Shown here piece after piece: positions 34,521 through 42,854 of a stretch of DNA of 64,000 nt (position 1 is the first letter of the stretch; each line of letters begins with the position of its first letter). The stretch covers positions 620,001 through 684,000 of the forward strand of contig JAXMCW010000003.1 of assembly GCA_046349155.1 (NCBI GenBank), read 5' to 3'. A program made the position numbers and the translations under genes. This stretch comes from Alsobacter sp046349155 (GTDB taxonomy: Bacteria; Pseudomonadota; Alphaproteobacteria; Rhizobiales; Beijerinckiaceae). The notes beneath the pieces are model-generated. The model was given only the letters and a program-made list of their open reading frames with translations, did no database searches and had not been told where the DNA came from.

Positions 34521-35167
34521 GCGTCGCCATCATCGACTACGGGTCAGGAAACCTCCATTCCGCACAGAAGGCCTTCGAGCGCGCCGCGCGCGAGGCCGGG
34601 CTGTCCATGCCGGTCGAGGTCACCGCCGATCCCGAGGCGGTGCGGCGCGCCGAGCGGATCGTGCTGCCGGGCGTGGGGGCCTTCGCCGATTGCTGCGCCG
34701 GGCTCGATGCGGTGCCCGGCATGGTCGAGGCGCTGGAGGAGACGGTACGCGGGAGCGGGCGTCCCTTCCTCGGCATCTGCGTGGGCATGCAGCTCATGGC
34801 GGCGCGGGGGCTCGAATACGTGACGACCCAGGGGCTCGGCTGGATCCCCGGCGACGTCGCGCTGATCGAGCCCTCCGATCCCGGTCTCAAGATCCCGCAC
34901 ATGGGCTGGAACACGCTGGAGGCGCTGCGCGACCACGCGCTGCTCGACGGAATCCCCACGGGGCCCGGGGGGCTGCACGCCTATTTCGTGCATTCCTACC
35001 ACCTCCAGGCCAGCGATCCCGGCGACGTCGTCGCCCGCACCGACTATGGCGGACCGGTGACGGCGATCGTCGGGCGTGACAACGTGGCCGGGACGCAGTT
35101 CCACCCCGAGAAGAGCCAGAAGCTCGGGCTCGCCCTCATCGCCAACTTCCTGAGGTGGCGCCCGTGA
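34517..35167 (+). CDS. hisH: Imidazole glycerol phosphate synthase, glutaminase subunit
   Basis: 216 residues. It supplies ammonia to HisF. The class I glutamine amidotransferase triad is visible: C88 in G-I-C-V-G-M-Q, and H196 and E198 in Q-F-H-P-E-K-S. The N-terminus I-I-D-Y-G-S-G-N-L is typical. Overlaps DUF2628 upstream and hisA downstream, so translation is coupled. Confidence 0.97.
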   Translation: MSVAIIDYGSGNLHSAQKAFERAAREAGLSMPVEVTADPEAVRRAERIVLPGVGAFADCCAGLDAVPGMVEALEETVRGSGRPFLGICVGMQLMAARGLEYVTTQGLGWIPGDVALIEPSDPGLKIPHMGWNTLEALRDHALLDGIPTGPGGLHAYFVHSYHLQASDPGDVVARTDYGGPVTAIVGRDNVAGTQFHPEKSQKLGLALIANFLRWRP

Positions 35168-35928
35168 TCCTGTTCCCCGCCATCGACCTGAAGGAAGGCC
35201 GCTGCGTCCGCCTGGTACAGGGGGACATGGACCGGGCCACCGTGTTCAACGACGACCCTGCCGCCCAGGCGCAGATCTTCGAGGCGCAGGGCTTCGAGTG
35301 GCTGCACCTGGTCGACCTCGACGGGGCCTTCGCCGGGCGACCCATGAACGCCGACGCGGTGGACGGCGTCCTGGCCCGGGTCACGCTGCCGGTGCAGCTC
35401 GGGGGCGGGATCCGCGACATGAAGACGGTCGACGGCTGGCTCGCCAAGGGCGTGCGCCGCGTCATCATCGGCACGGCGGCGGTGCGCGACCCGCTCTTCG
35501 TGCGCGAGGCGGCGCGGGTGCATCCCGGGCGCATCGCCGTCGGCATCGACGCGCGAGACGGGCGCGTCGCCACCGAGGGTTGGGCGCGGACCTCGGACAT
35601 GTCGGCGGAGGATCTCGGCAGGCGCTTCGAGGATGCCGGCGTCGCCGCCATCATCTACACGGACATCGCCCGGGACGGCGTGCTGAAGGGCCTCAACATC
35701 GAATCGACGCTGGGGCTGGCCGCGGCGGTCGGCATCCCCGTCATCGCCTCGGGCGGCCTCGCCTCGATGGACGACGTGCGCCGGCTGCTGCAGCCCGATT
35801 GCGCGGTCCTGGCCGGCGCGGTGTCCGGGCGGGCGCTCTATGACGGGCGGCTCGACCCCGTCCATGCGCTGAACCTGATCCGCGCGGCGCGCCGCAAGGC
35901 CGAGGCGCAGGGGGGCGCGCATGCTTAA
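35164..35928 (+). CDS. hisA: ProFAR isomerase HisA
   Basis: 254 residues from GTG 35164, which overlaps the hisH stop (GTGA) and has AGGTGG upstream. A GTG at 35155 in the same frame would add three residues. TIM-barrel Amadori isomerase of histidine step 4: catalytic Asp in A-I-D-L-K-E-G, the other in Y-T-D-I-A-R-D-G. G-G-G-I-R and A-S-G-G-L phosphate loops are intact. Confidence 0.96.
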   Translation: MILFPAIDLKEGRCVRLVQGDMDRATVFNDDPAAQAQIFEAQGFEWLHLVDLDGAFAGRPMNADAVDGVLARVTLPVQLGGGIRDMKTVDGWLAKGVRRVIIGTAAVRDPLFVREAARVHPGRIAVGIDARDGRVATEGWARTSDMSAEDLGRRFEDAGVAAIIYTDIARDGVLKGLNIESTLGLAAAVGIPVIASGGLASMDDVRRLLQPDCAVLAGAVSGRALYDGRLDPVHALNLIRAARRKAEAQGGAHA

Positions 35929-36694
35929 GGTCCGCGTCATCCCCTGCCTCGACGTGAAGGACGGCCGCGTGGTGAAGGGCGTGCAGTTCGTCGACCTGCG
36001 CGACGCCGGCGACCCCGTGGAGAGCGCCAAGGCCTATGACGCGGCCGGCGCCGACGAGCTTTGCTTCCTCGACATCACCGCGAGCCACGAGAAGCGCGGC
36101 ATCCTGCTGGACGTGGTGACGCGCACCGCCGAGGCCTGCTTCATGCCGCTCACGGTGGGCGGGGGCGTGCGCAGCGTGGACGACATCCGCGCCCTGCTGC
36201 TCGCCGGGGCGGACAAGGTGTCGATCAACACGGCCGCCATCCACGACAGGCAGTTCGTGCGTCGCGCGGCGGAGAAGTTCGGCGTGCAGTGCATCGTCGT
36301 CGCCATCGACGCCAAGAAGGTCTCGGCCGAGGGCGAGGAACCCCGCTGGGAGATCTTCACCCATGGCGGGCGGCATCCCACCGGCATCGACGCGGTGGAC
36401 TATGCCGAAGAGGTCTGCGAACTCGGCGCGGGCGAGATCCTGCTCACCTCGATGGACCGCGACGGCACCAAGGCCGGCTACGACATCGCGCTCACCCGCG
36501 CCATCGCCGACGCCGTGCCGGTGCCGGTGATCGCCTCGGGCGGGGTCGGCACGCTCGACCACATGGTGGAGGGCGTGCGCGACGGCCATGCCAGCGCGGT
36601 GCTCGCCGCCTCCATCTTCCATTTCGGCCAGCACACGATCCGCGAGGCCAAGCAGCGCCTCGGCGCGGCCGGCCTTCCCGTACGCCTTGACTGA
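35921..36694 (+). CDS. hisF: Imidazole glycerol phosphate synthase, cyclase subunit
   Basis: 257 residues, ATG 35921, overlapping hisA by 8 bases. TIM-barrel cyclase that uses HisH-derived ammonia to make IGP and AICAR. Catalytic residues are D11 in C-L-D-V-K-D-G and the Asp in T-S-M-D-R-D-G-T-K. The G-G-G-V-R and A-S-G-G-V-G phosphate loops are present. Confidence 0.97.
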   Translation: MLKVRVIPCLDVKDGRVVKGVQFVDLRDAGDPVESAKAYDAAGADELCFLDITASHEKRGILLDVVTRTAEACFMPLTVGGGVRSVDDIRALLLAGADKVSINTAAIHDRQFVRRAAEKFGVQCIVVAIDAKKVSAEGEEPRWEIFTHGGRHPTGIDAVDYAEEVCELGAGEILLTSMDRDGTKAGYDIALTRAIADAVPVPVIASGGVGTLDHMVEGVRDGHASAVLAASIFHFGQHTIREAKQRLGAAGLPVRLD

Positions 36695-36711
36695 GTGAGG
36701 ACGCGACCCGC

Positions 36712-37032
36712 ATGGCCTTCACCCTCGAACAGCTCGACCGCTTCCTGGCCGACCGCGCGAAGGCCTCGCCGGACGAGTCCTACACCGCCATGCTCCTGCA
36801 GAAAGGGCCGGCCTATGCCGCCAAGAAGCTCGGGGAGGAGGCCGTGGAGGCCGTGATCGCCGCCGTCGAGGGCCAGCCGCGAGCCCTGGTGATGGAGGGG
36901 GCCGACGTGCTCTATCATCTCTTGGTCGTGCTTCGCGCGCGCGGCATTGCGTTGCAGGATGTTCTGGCCGAACTCGAGCGGCGCACCGTTCGTTCGGGCC
37001 ATGAGGAAAAGGCGTCGCGTCCGGCAGGATGA
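36712..37032 (+). CDS. hisE: Phosphoribosyl-ATP pyrophosphatase
   Basis: 106 residues, ATG 36712, 17 bases after hisF. MazG-like all-helical hydrolase of histidine step 2. The metal-binding K-K-L-G-E-E-A-V-E-A and A-D-V-L-Y-H-L-L-V motifs are clear. It is separate from HisI, which is not in this window. Confidence 0.95.
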   Translation: MAFTLEQLDRFLADRAKASPDESYTAMLLQKGPAYAAKKLGEEAVEAVIAAVEGQPRALVMEGADVLYHLLVVLRARGIALQDVLAELERRTVRSGHEEKASRPAG

Positions 37033-37083
37033 GGCGCCGGGCGCGGCCGGGCGTTTTCCGGCGGCCGAGACAAGGAGCCGCGC

Positions 37084-38052
37084 ATGGATGCGCGCGTCGA
37101 TACGAGCGGTCTGATGGACGACCTCTCGCCCTACCGGGTCTTCAACCGGGACGAGTGGGCGGCCCTGCGTGCGGATACGCCGCTGACGCTGACCGTCGAG
37201 GACCTGATCAAGATCCAGTCGCTCAACGATCCCATCTCCATCGAGGAGGTGGTGGCGATCTACCTGCCGCTGTCGCGCCTGCTCTCGCTCTACGTCGCGG
37301 CGACGCAGGGCCTGTTCAAGGCGACGCAGCGCTTCCTGCTCGCCGAGGACGGCAAGGTCCCCTACATCATCGGCGTGGCCGGTTCCGTCGCGGTGGGCAA
37401 GTCCACGACCGCCCGCGTGCTGCGGGCGCTGCTCTCGCGCTGGCCCAACACGCCCAAGGTCGAGCTCGTCACGACCGACGGATTTCTTCATCCCAACGCC
37501 ATCCTCGAGCGCGAGGGGCTGATGGAGAAGAAGGGCTTTCCCGAGAGCTATGACGGCTCCGCCCTCATCCGCTTCCTCTCCGAGGTGAAGGCAGGCCGAC
37601 ACCACGTCGAGGCGCCGGTCTATTCCCACCTCGTCTATGACGTGGTGCCGGGGGAGACGATCAGCGTCGACCGGCCGGACATCCTGATCGTCGAGGGGCT
37701 CAACGTCCTCCTCCCCAACAAGCCGCCGCGCGACGGGAAGGCGATCCCCTTCGTCTCGGACTTCTTCGACTTCTCCATCTACCTGGACGCGGACGAGGAC
37801 CTGCTGGAGACGTGGTACGTCTCCCGCTTCATGCGGCTGCGCGAGACGGCCTTCCGCGACCCGCTCTCCTATTTCCGGAAATATGCCGACCTGTCCGACC
37901 CCGAGGCCGAGGCCACGGCGCGGGCCATCTGGCACCGCACGAACCTGCCCAACCTGCGCGACAACGTGCTCCCCACCCGGCCCCGCGCCAGCCTCGTGCT
38001 CACCAAGGGCGCGAGCCACCGCATCGAACAGGTGGCGCTCAGGAAGCTCTGA
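37084..38052 (+). CDS. coaA: Pantothenate kinase, type I
   Basis: 322 residues, ATG 37084 with AAGGAG upstream. Phosphorylates pantothenate, the first step of CoA synthesis. P-loop G-V-A-G-S-V-A-V-G-K-S at about 98-108; T-D-G-F-L-H-P-N and V-E-G-L-N-V-L motifs are typical of the PRK-like CoaA family. It follows hisE by 51 bases, the usual place in Hyphomicrobiales, and is followed by a parS-like site. Confidence 0.97.
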   Translation: MDARVDTSGLMDDLSPYRVFNRDEWAALRADTPLTLTVEDLIKIQSLNDPISIEEVVAIYLPLSRLLSLYVAATQGLFKATQRFLLAEDGKVPYIIGVAGSVAVGKSTTARVLRALLSRWPNTPKVELVTTDGFLHPNAILEREGLMEKKGFPESYDGSALIRFLSEVKAGRHHVEAPVYSHLVYDVVPGETISVDRPDILIVEGLNVLLPNKPPRDGKAIPFVSDFFDFSIYLDADEDLLETWYVSRFMRLRETAFRDPLSYFRKYADLSDPEAEATARAIWHRTNLPNLRDNVLPTRPRASLVLTKGASHRIEQVALRKL

Positions 38053-38072
38053 CCGCCGCGGCGCGGCCGACA

Positions 38073-38088
38073 TGTTTCACGTGAATCA
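38073..38088. promoter_or_regulatory. parS-like ParB-binding site (one mismatch)
   Basis: TGTTTCACGTGAATCA differs from the common 16-base parS palindrome TGTTTCACGTGAAACA by one base. It lies in the convergent gap after coaA. Two perfect 14-base cores lie on the other side of the putative origin at 51327 and 53350. Confidence 0.75.
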
Positions 38089-38115
38089 CTGCGCCGTCGC
38101 GCTCCACGACAGGCA

Positions 38116-38149
38116 CGGATGGCTTCGTCGCTGCGCTTCTCGCCATGAG
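38116..38149 (+). repeat. Dispersed palindromic repeat (GGATxGCTTCGTCGC type)
   Basis: An imperfect palindrome: GGATGGCTTCGTCGC, TGCG, then CTTCTCGCCATGAGG. Related copies are at 63554-63588 (inverted) and more degraded at 397-429. Here TGGC pairs with GCCA where I recall the common form having TTGC and GCAA, so the pairing seems conserved. Similar elements occur widely between genes in Hyphomicrobiales. Confidence 0.6.
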
Positions 38150-38157
38150 GGGGAGGC

Positions 38158-39171
38158 TCAGAGCAGGCCGTTTTCCTGCGCGAGCGCCCGCAGGCTGGTG
38201 GCGGGGCGGGCGCCGAGGTGCTGGATGACCTCGGCGGCGGCGAGGCCGCCGAGCCGCGCGGCGGCGACGGGGCCGAGGTCGCGGGCGAGGCCGAAGAGGA
38301 CGCCGGCGGCGAAGAGGTCGCCCGCGCCGGTCGTGTCGACGAGCCTGTCGATGGGGAAGGCCGCGACGGCATGCGTCTCCTCCCGGGTGACGACGAGGCA
38401 GCCCTGTTCGGAGCGGGTGACCAGCCCCATCACCTGGCGCTCGCCCTCGCTTTCGGCACGGAACGCGGCGACGGCCGTGTCGAAGTCGGCGGTCTGGTAG
38501 AGGCTCTTCAGCTCGCTTTCGTTGGCGAAGACGATGTCGAGCGTGCCGGAGCGGATCAGGTCCAGGAACTCGTCGCGGAACCGGTCCACGCAGAAGCTGT
38601 CGGACAAGGTCAGCGCCACTTGCCGGCCGGCCTCGTGGGCGATGGCGCCGGCCCGGCGGAACGCCTCCTTGGCCTGGTCGCGGTCCCAGAGGTAGCCCTC
38701 GAGATAGACGAAGGCCGAGGCCCTGACCACGTCCGGGTCGACATCGCCGGGCCCGAGATGCTGGCAGGCGCCGAGATAGGTGTTCATGGTGCGCTCGCCA
38801 TCGGGCGTCACCAGGATGAAGCTGCGGGCGGTGGCCGGCCCTTCCGCGGACGGGGCGGTGGCGAAGTGCACGCCGGTGGCGCGAATGTCGTGCGTGAACT
38901 GCGCGCCCACGGCGTCGGCCTTGACCTTGCCGATATAGGCTCCCCGGCCGCCCAGGGAGGCGACGCCGACGATGCTGTTGGCCACGGCGCCGCCGGAGAT
39001 GATGGTGGCGGGCCCCATGGCGGCATAGAGGCGCTCGGCCTCGTCCTCCTCGATCAGCCGCATGGCGCCCTTGTGGAGCCTGTTGGCGATCAGGAAGTCG
39101 TCCTCCGTATGCGCCAGGACATCGACGATGGCGTTGCCCAGGCCCAGCACGTCGAAGCGAATGTCAGTCAT
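38158..39171 (-). CDS. PfkB-family sugar/nucleoside kinase (adenosine kinase-like)
   Basis: 337 residues from ATG 39171 (M-T-D-I-R-F-D-V-L-G); the longer frame adds 14 unrelated residues. Ribokinase-fold enzyme: G-L-G-N-A-I-V-D near the N-terminus, a G-G-A-V-A-N-S segment, and the catalytic D-T-T-G-A-G-D-L-F-A-A-G. Alphaproteobacterial members of this clade are annotated adenosine kinase, but substrate cannot be decided from the sequence. Convergent with coaA. Confidence 0.9.
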   Translation of the reverse strand: MTDIRFDVLGLGNAIVDVLAHTEDDFLIANRLHKGAMRLIEEDEAERLYAAMGPATIISGGAVANSIVGVASLGGRGAYIGKVKADAVGAQFTHDIRATGVHFATAPSAEGPATARSFILVTPDGERTMNTYLGACQHLGPGDVDPDVVRASAFVYLEGYLWDRDQAKEAFRRAGAIAHEAGRQVALTLSDSFCVDRFRDEFLDLIRSGTLDIVFANESELKSLYQTADFDTAVAAFRAESEGERQVMGLVTRSEQGCLVVTREETHAVAAFPIDRLVDTTGAGDLFAAGVLFGLARDLGPVAAARLGGLAAAEVIQHLGARPATSLRALAQENGLL

Positions 39172-39228
39172 GGAGGACGCGATCCTGTCGTGGCGGAAGG
39201 CCCCGTCTCGCATTGCGACGGGGGGTGG

Positions 39229-39597
39229 TCAAGCCTCGCCGGATTCCGGCCCCTCCAGCAGCGCGAGAATCGCCGCGAGGTCGCGCTCGGACAAGGCGCG
39301 GATCCGGTGGGCCAGGCGGTTGGCGAGCCGCGTGGCGGAAGGCGAGAGGCCCGCCGTGTCGATGACGACACGGGGATGGGACATGTTCGCCAGGCGCTGC
39401 AGCTCCTCCGCGTCGTCCCAGATCACGTTGAAATACTGGATCACCTGCTGGACGAGCGCCCAGGAGGGCCGCCCGCGACGGCCATGCTCGAGGGCGGAAA
39501 GGTAGGTCGGCGAAACCCCGATCTCGCGGGCCATGTCGCTCAGCGTGACGCCGCGCGCCTGGCGCAGCTCGCGCAGCCTGGCGCCGAAGGGGGTCAC
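39229..39597 (-). CDS. XRE-family helix-turn-helix regulator
   Basis: 122 residues from GTG 39597, which overlaps the smr stop (GTGA). The HTH covers about residues 5-60: L-R-E-L-R-Q-A-R-G-V-T-L-S-D-M-A, then V-S-P-T-Y-L-S-A-L-E-H-G-R-R-G. The C-terminal half is helical with R-L-A-N-R-L-A-H-R-I-R. It ends the tim44-mltA-smr chain, an arrangement common in Hyphomicrobiales. Its targets are unknown; autoregulation of this cluster is possible. Confidence 0.85.
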   Translation of the reverse strand: MTPFGARLRELRQARGVTLSDMAREIGVSPTYLSALEHGRRGRPSWALVQQVIQYFNVIWDDAEELQRLANMSHPRVVIDTAGLSPSATRLANRLAHRIRALSERDLAAILALLEGPESGEA

Positions 39598-40214
39598 GAG
39601 CCCGGACCCCGCGCGCGGCGGATGCGGACATAGAGGGCCCCTCCCCCGCCGTGATGCTGCTCCGCTTCCTCGAAGCCGACGACGATCGAACGCAGGTCCG
39701 CCATCCGCAGCCAGTGCGGCACGCTGCGGCGCAGCACGCCGCGCTCCTCGAAGAGCGAGCCCGTGACGCCCGCGCTGCCCTTTCCCGTGACGACGAGCAC
39801 CACCTTGTGGCCCTGGGACTGGGCCGAGCGGAGGAAGCCGCGCAGCGCCCCATGGGCCTCGTCCTGCCGCAGGCCGTGCAGGTCGATCACCGCGTCGATC
39901 GGGTGGCTGCCGCGCGACAGGCGCTGGCGCAGGCGACGCTCCAGGGGCGCGAGAGGCGGCTGCGCGGGAGAAGGAGGCGGGGACGCTGCGCCGGGCGGGG
40001 ACGAGACGGCGGGCTTTTTCCAGGCGGGCTTGCGGAACTTGCCGGGCGGCGCCTTGGCCGCCGAAGCCGGGGCGGGATCGCCTGCCGGGAGGGCGGGGGC
40101 TTCCGGCGGCGGCGGCGAGGGGTTGCGTGGCTGGATCGGAGCGATGTGCCGGGTCACGTGCGCCCAGAGCGCCACCTCGTCGCTCGTCAGCGTCCGGCGG
40201 CGGCGCGAGGTCAC
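39594..40214 (-). CDS. Smr/MutS2-type endonuclease domain protein
   Basis: 206 residues from GTG 40214, overlapping the mltA stop (GTGA). A Pro/Ala-rich linker (about 35-105) leads to a C-terminal Smr domain with D-L-H-G-L-R near residue 125 and V-T-G-K-G-S. Smr domains are nucleases acting on RNA or branched DNA; the role in alphaproteobacteria is not settled. Confidence 0.9.
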   Translation of the reverse strand: MTSRRRRTLTSDEVALWAHVTRHIAPIQPRNPSPPPPEAPALPAGDPAPASAAKAPPGKFRKPAWKKPAVSSPPGAASPPPSPAQPPLAPLERRLRQRLSRGSHPIDAVIDLHGLRQDEAHGALRGFLRSAQSQGHKVVLVVTGKGSAGVTGSLFEERGVLRRSVPHWLRMADLRSIVVGFEEAEQHHGGGGALYVRIRRARGPGS

Positions 40215-41422
40215 GGCAAGGCCCTGGGCCAGAGCACCGTGAACTCCGCGCGATGGCGGATGCCGCCCGCCTGCAGGCCCGCCTGGTCTCCCGAACCGAT
40301 GAAGAGATCGGCCCGCGCCGGTCCCAGAATGGCCGAGCCCGTGTCCTGCGCGATCCACAGCCGGCCTTCGGCGAGGCTCGCGCCCGGGCCCAAGGTCACC
40401 TCGCCCCTGATCCAGAAGGGCAGGCCATAGGGCCAGAGCGCGCGGTCGACGGCGATGGACCGCAAGGGCGTGAGCGGGACGGAGGCCCCGCCTATGGGGC
40501 CCGCGTCGGGATCGAGGCCCTCGCCCAGCGCGAAGAAAATGTAGGAGCGGTTGAGGCGCATCACGCGCTCGCCCTCCTCCGGGTTGGCGCGCAGCCAGGC
40601 CTTGAGCCCGGCGAGGTCGGCCCGCTCCAGCGGCAGCCTGCCCTCGCTCACGACGACCTTGCCGATCGAGGTGTAGGGCCGGCCGTTGCGACCGGCATAG
40701 ACAAGGCGCAGCACGCGCCCATCGGGCAGCCGCACCCGGGCGGAGCCCTGAACCTGCGCCATGAAGAGCTCGACCTTGTCCGCGAGATAGAGGAGCTCCA
40801 GCCCCTGCCCGGCCAGCGCACCGTCCCAGATCGCTCCCCGGTCCGGGTAGGGCTCGAGCCCCGCCGGCGTCCGGCGGGCGGCCGCGAGAGCCGGGTCGAG
40901 GCCGGGCGCGCTTTCGCCCTGCTTCAGGGTCACCAGGTCCGGCGGCCGCCCCAGCACGGGGGTGGAATAGGTGGCGTCAGGGGTCAAGGAGCCCGGAACC
41001 TCGGGCTCGTAATAGCCGGTGAGGAAGCCGGTTCCGTCGCCCTGGCCTGTCCTGATCCGCAAGGGGAGGAAGCGCCTCTCGAAAAAGGCGCGGGCCTCCC
41101 CGGGCGCGTCCTCCAGCGCGGCGCGGCAGGTCGCCAGCAAAGCGGGCGGAGGCGGCAGGCCCGGCCGCAGCGCCGGGTCGGGGTCCAGCAGGCGGGCGCA
41201 GGTGGCGCGGAAGACCCGGAAAGCCGCCTCGTGATCGTCCGCGGCCCAGCCCTCGAGGTCAGAGAAGGCCAGCGGCGTGAGCGTGGCACCCGGGAGGTCC
41301 GGAAGGCTCTCGGCGCGCGCGGTGGAAGGCATGGGAGAGGTCCGGAGCGCGGAGATCGGCAGGCAGGCCGCGCCGAGGATAAAGGCCGCCCCGGCGGCGC
41401 GACGCCGGGAAGACCGGGCCAT
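40211..41422 (-). CDS. mltA: Membrane-bound lytic murein transglycosylase A
   Basis: 403 residues from ATG 41422, which overlaps the tim44-like stop (TGATG). An N-terminal hydrophobic stretch with A-A-C-L looks like a signal, possibly a lipoprotein. The MltA fold motifs are T-G-Y-Y-E-P-E, G-R-N-G-R-P-Y, a L-N-R-S-Y-I-F-F block and the 3D domain with W-I-A-Q-D-T-G, the Asp there being catalytic. It cleaves peptidoglycan glycan strands with formation of 1,6-anhydro ends. Confidence 0.94.
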   Translation of the reverse strand: MARSSRRRAAGAAFILGAACLPISALRTSPMPSTARAESLPDLPGATLTPLAFSDLEGWAADDHEAAFRVFRATCARLLDPDPALRPGLPPPPALLATCRAALEDAPGEARAFFERRFLPLRIRTGQGDGTGFLTGYYEPEVPGSLTPDATYSTPVLGRPPDLVTLKQGESAPGLDPALAAARRTPAGLEPYPDRGAIWDGALAGQGLELLYLADKVELFMAQVQGSARVRLPDGRVLRLVYAGRNGRPYTSIGKVVVSEGRLPLERADLAGLKAWLRANPEEGERVMRLNRSYIFFALGEGLDPDAGPIGGASVPLTPLRSIAVDRALWPYGLPFWIRGEVTLGPGASLAEGRLWIAQDTGSAILGPARADLFIGSGDQAGLQAGGIRHRAEFTVLWPRALP

Positions 41423-42132
41423 CAATGGCCCGATTCGGTGGCGATCAGCTTCCAGTTCGGGTCGCGAGACCCGGCCTCCCGCGAGAAGGTCCAGACATCC
41501 GTGACGTCGACGACCTTGTCGGGCGCTCCGTCGATGACGGCGCCGGCCTTGTCGTAGGTGGCGGTGATCAGCTTGGACAGGAAGCGCATGGTGATCTGCG
41601 CGACGCGCCCCTTGAGCTGGGCGTCGACGAGCTCGGCCTTGTCGATCGACACGAAGGTCGTGGCGATCCGCTCGCCGCGCTTCTCGCGGTCTCCGATCGC
41701 GCCGACGAAGCCGTCATAGACCTCGCGCGACAGGAGATCCTTGAGGGTGCGTCGGTCGCCGGCCGCAAAGGCCGTCACGATCATCTCGTAGGCGTGCTTG
41801 GCGCCTTCCGAGAAGCCCTTGGCGTCGAAGCCGTTCTCGGCCTTGGCGATGGCGTCGAGCCCGGCGGCCAGCGGGCTGCCCGCCTCCGCGACGCCCTTCC
41901 AGCGATCGGGATCCGGCGCGGAGGCCGCGCCGGGACCGGCCGGCTTCTCGGGCAGCCTCACCACGTTGGCGTCGTTGGCCGGGGCGGGGGCCTGCGGCTC
42001 GGACCGGCGAACGAACTCGGCCGGCGGGCGCTCCGTCCCGGTGCGCGTGCCGAGCACCGAGCGCAGGCGCCAGATCACGAAAACTGCGAGCGCCAGGAAG
42101 ATGATCGTGGTGATGTCGAAAGTATCCTGCAT
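41422..42132 (-). CDS. Tim44-like domain protein
   Basis: 236 residues from ATG 42132 (M-Q-D-T-F-D). A single N-terminal transmembrane helix (about 8-24) is followed by a polar linker and a C-terminal Tim44-like (TimA-type) domain: F-S-E-G-A-K-H-A-Y-E-M-I, and I-T-M-R-F-L-S-K. Bacterial homologues of mitochondrial Tim44 sit on the inner membrane; their role is not settled. It is divergent from secB, which is the other protein-export gene here. Confidence 0.9.
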   Translation of the reverse strand: MQDTFDITTIIFLALAVFVIWRLRSVLGTRTGTERPPAEFVRRSEPQAPAPANDANVVRLPEKPAGPGAASAPDPDRWKGVAEAGSPLAAGLDAIAKAENGFDAKGFSEGAKHAYEMIVTAFAAGDRRTLKDLLSREVYDGFVGAIGDREKRGERIATTFVSIDKAELVDAQLKGRVAQITMRFLSKLITATYDKAGAVIDGAPDKVVDVTDVWTFSREAGSRDPNWKLIATESGH

Positions 42133-42353
42133 GAGGTCAACAATCCGCCCTGGGCTGGCTTCGTTCGCCACCCGTGTTCAAGAGGAACATATGGACCTCT
42201 CCCCGCGCAACATCCAGCCCGAAGGACGCGCCGGCGGTCGGCTTGTTCGCCATCCCGTTCCATGCTAGCCCGCCGCGTGATCCGGCCAGCGTGCCTGCGG
42301 CGGACCGAAAGACATGCCGGCCCGCGGGGCCTGGCCCCAGGGAGACCGACTTC

Positions 42354-42821
42354 ATGTCCACAAACGGAAACGGCGCCCCCGGCGCGGACAACACGCCGTC
42401 GCTCAACGCGCTCGCGCAGTACATCAAGGACCTGTCCTTCGAAAATCCCAATGCGCCGCGCTCGCTCGCCCCGACCGGGCAGCCCCCGCAGATCTCGATC
42501 TCGGTGAACGTCAACGCCAAGCAGATCGCCGACACCGACTACGAGGTGGAGCTGACGCTCGAGGGTCGCGCCGGCGAGCAGCCCAACGTGCTGTTCTCCT
42601 TCGAGCTGCTCTATGCGGGCATCTTCCGCGTGCAGCACATCCCGCAGGACAACCTGCACGCCGTGATCATGATCGAGTGCCCCCGGCTGCTCTTCCCCTT
42701 CGCCCGGCAGATCGTGGCCGACGCCGTGCGCAATGGCGGCTTCCCGCCCCTCTTCATCGATCCGATCGACTTCGCCTCGCTCTATGCCCAGCGAATCGCG
42801 CAGGGCCAGGCGACCGCGTAA
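42354..42821 (+). CDS. secB: Protein-export chaperone SecB
   Basis: 155 residues from ATG 42354 with GGGAGA upstream. SecB holds preproteins unfolded and delivers them to SecA. The family core includes Q-Y-I-K-D-L-S-F-E-N-P, V-N-V-N-A-K, and the C-terminal part R-L-L-F-P-F-A-R-Q-I and P-I-D-F-A-S-L-Y. Directly opposite the Tim44-like gene, a conserved pairing. Confidence 0.97.
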   Translation: MSTNGNGAPGADNTPSLNALAQYIKDLSFENPNAPRSLAPTGQPPQISISVNVNAKQIADTDYEVELTLEGRAGEQPNVLFSFELLYAGIFRVQHIPQDNLHAVIMIECPRLLFPFARQIVADAVRNGGFPPLFIDPIDFASLYAQRIAQGQATA

Positions 42822-42828
42822 CTCCCGA

Positions 42829-42852
42829 GGGGGCGGTCTGCGCGCCGCCCCC
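42829..42852. terminator. Bidirectional hairpin between convergent secB and dnaQ
   Basis: Perfect 8-bp stem GGGGGCGG (42829-42836) / CCGCCCCC (42845-42852) with an 8-base loop. It fills almost the whole 33-base gap between the two stop codons. No U-run follows on either side, so it may act with Rho or only protect the 3' ends. Confidence 0.55.
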
Positions 42853-42854
42853 GG

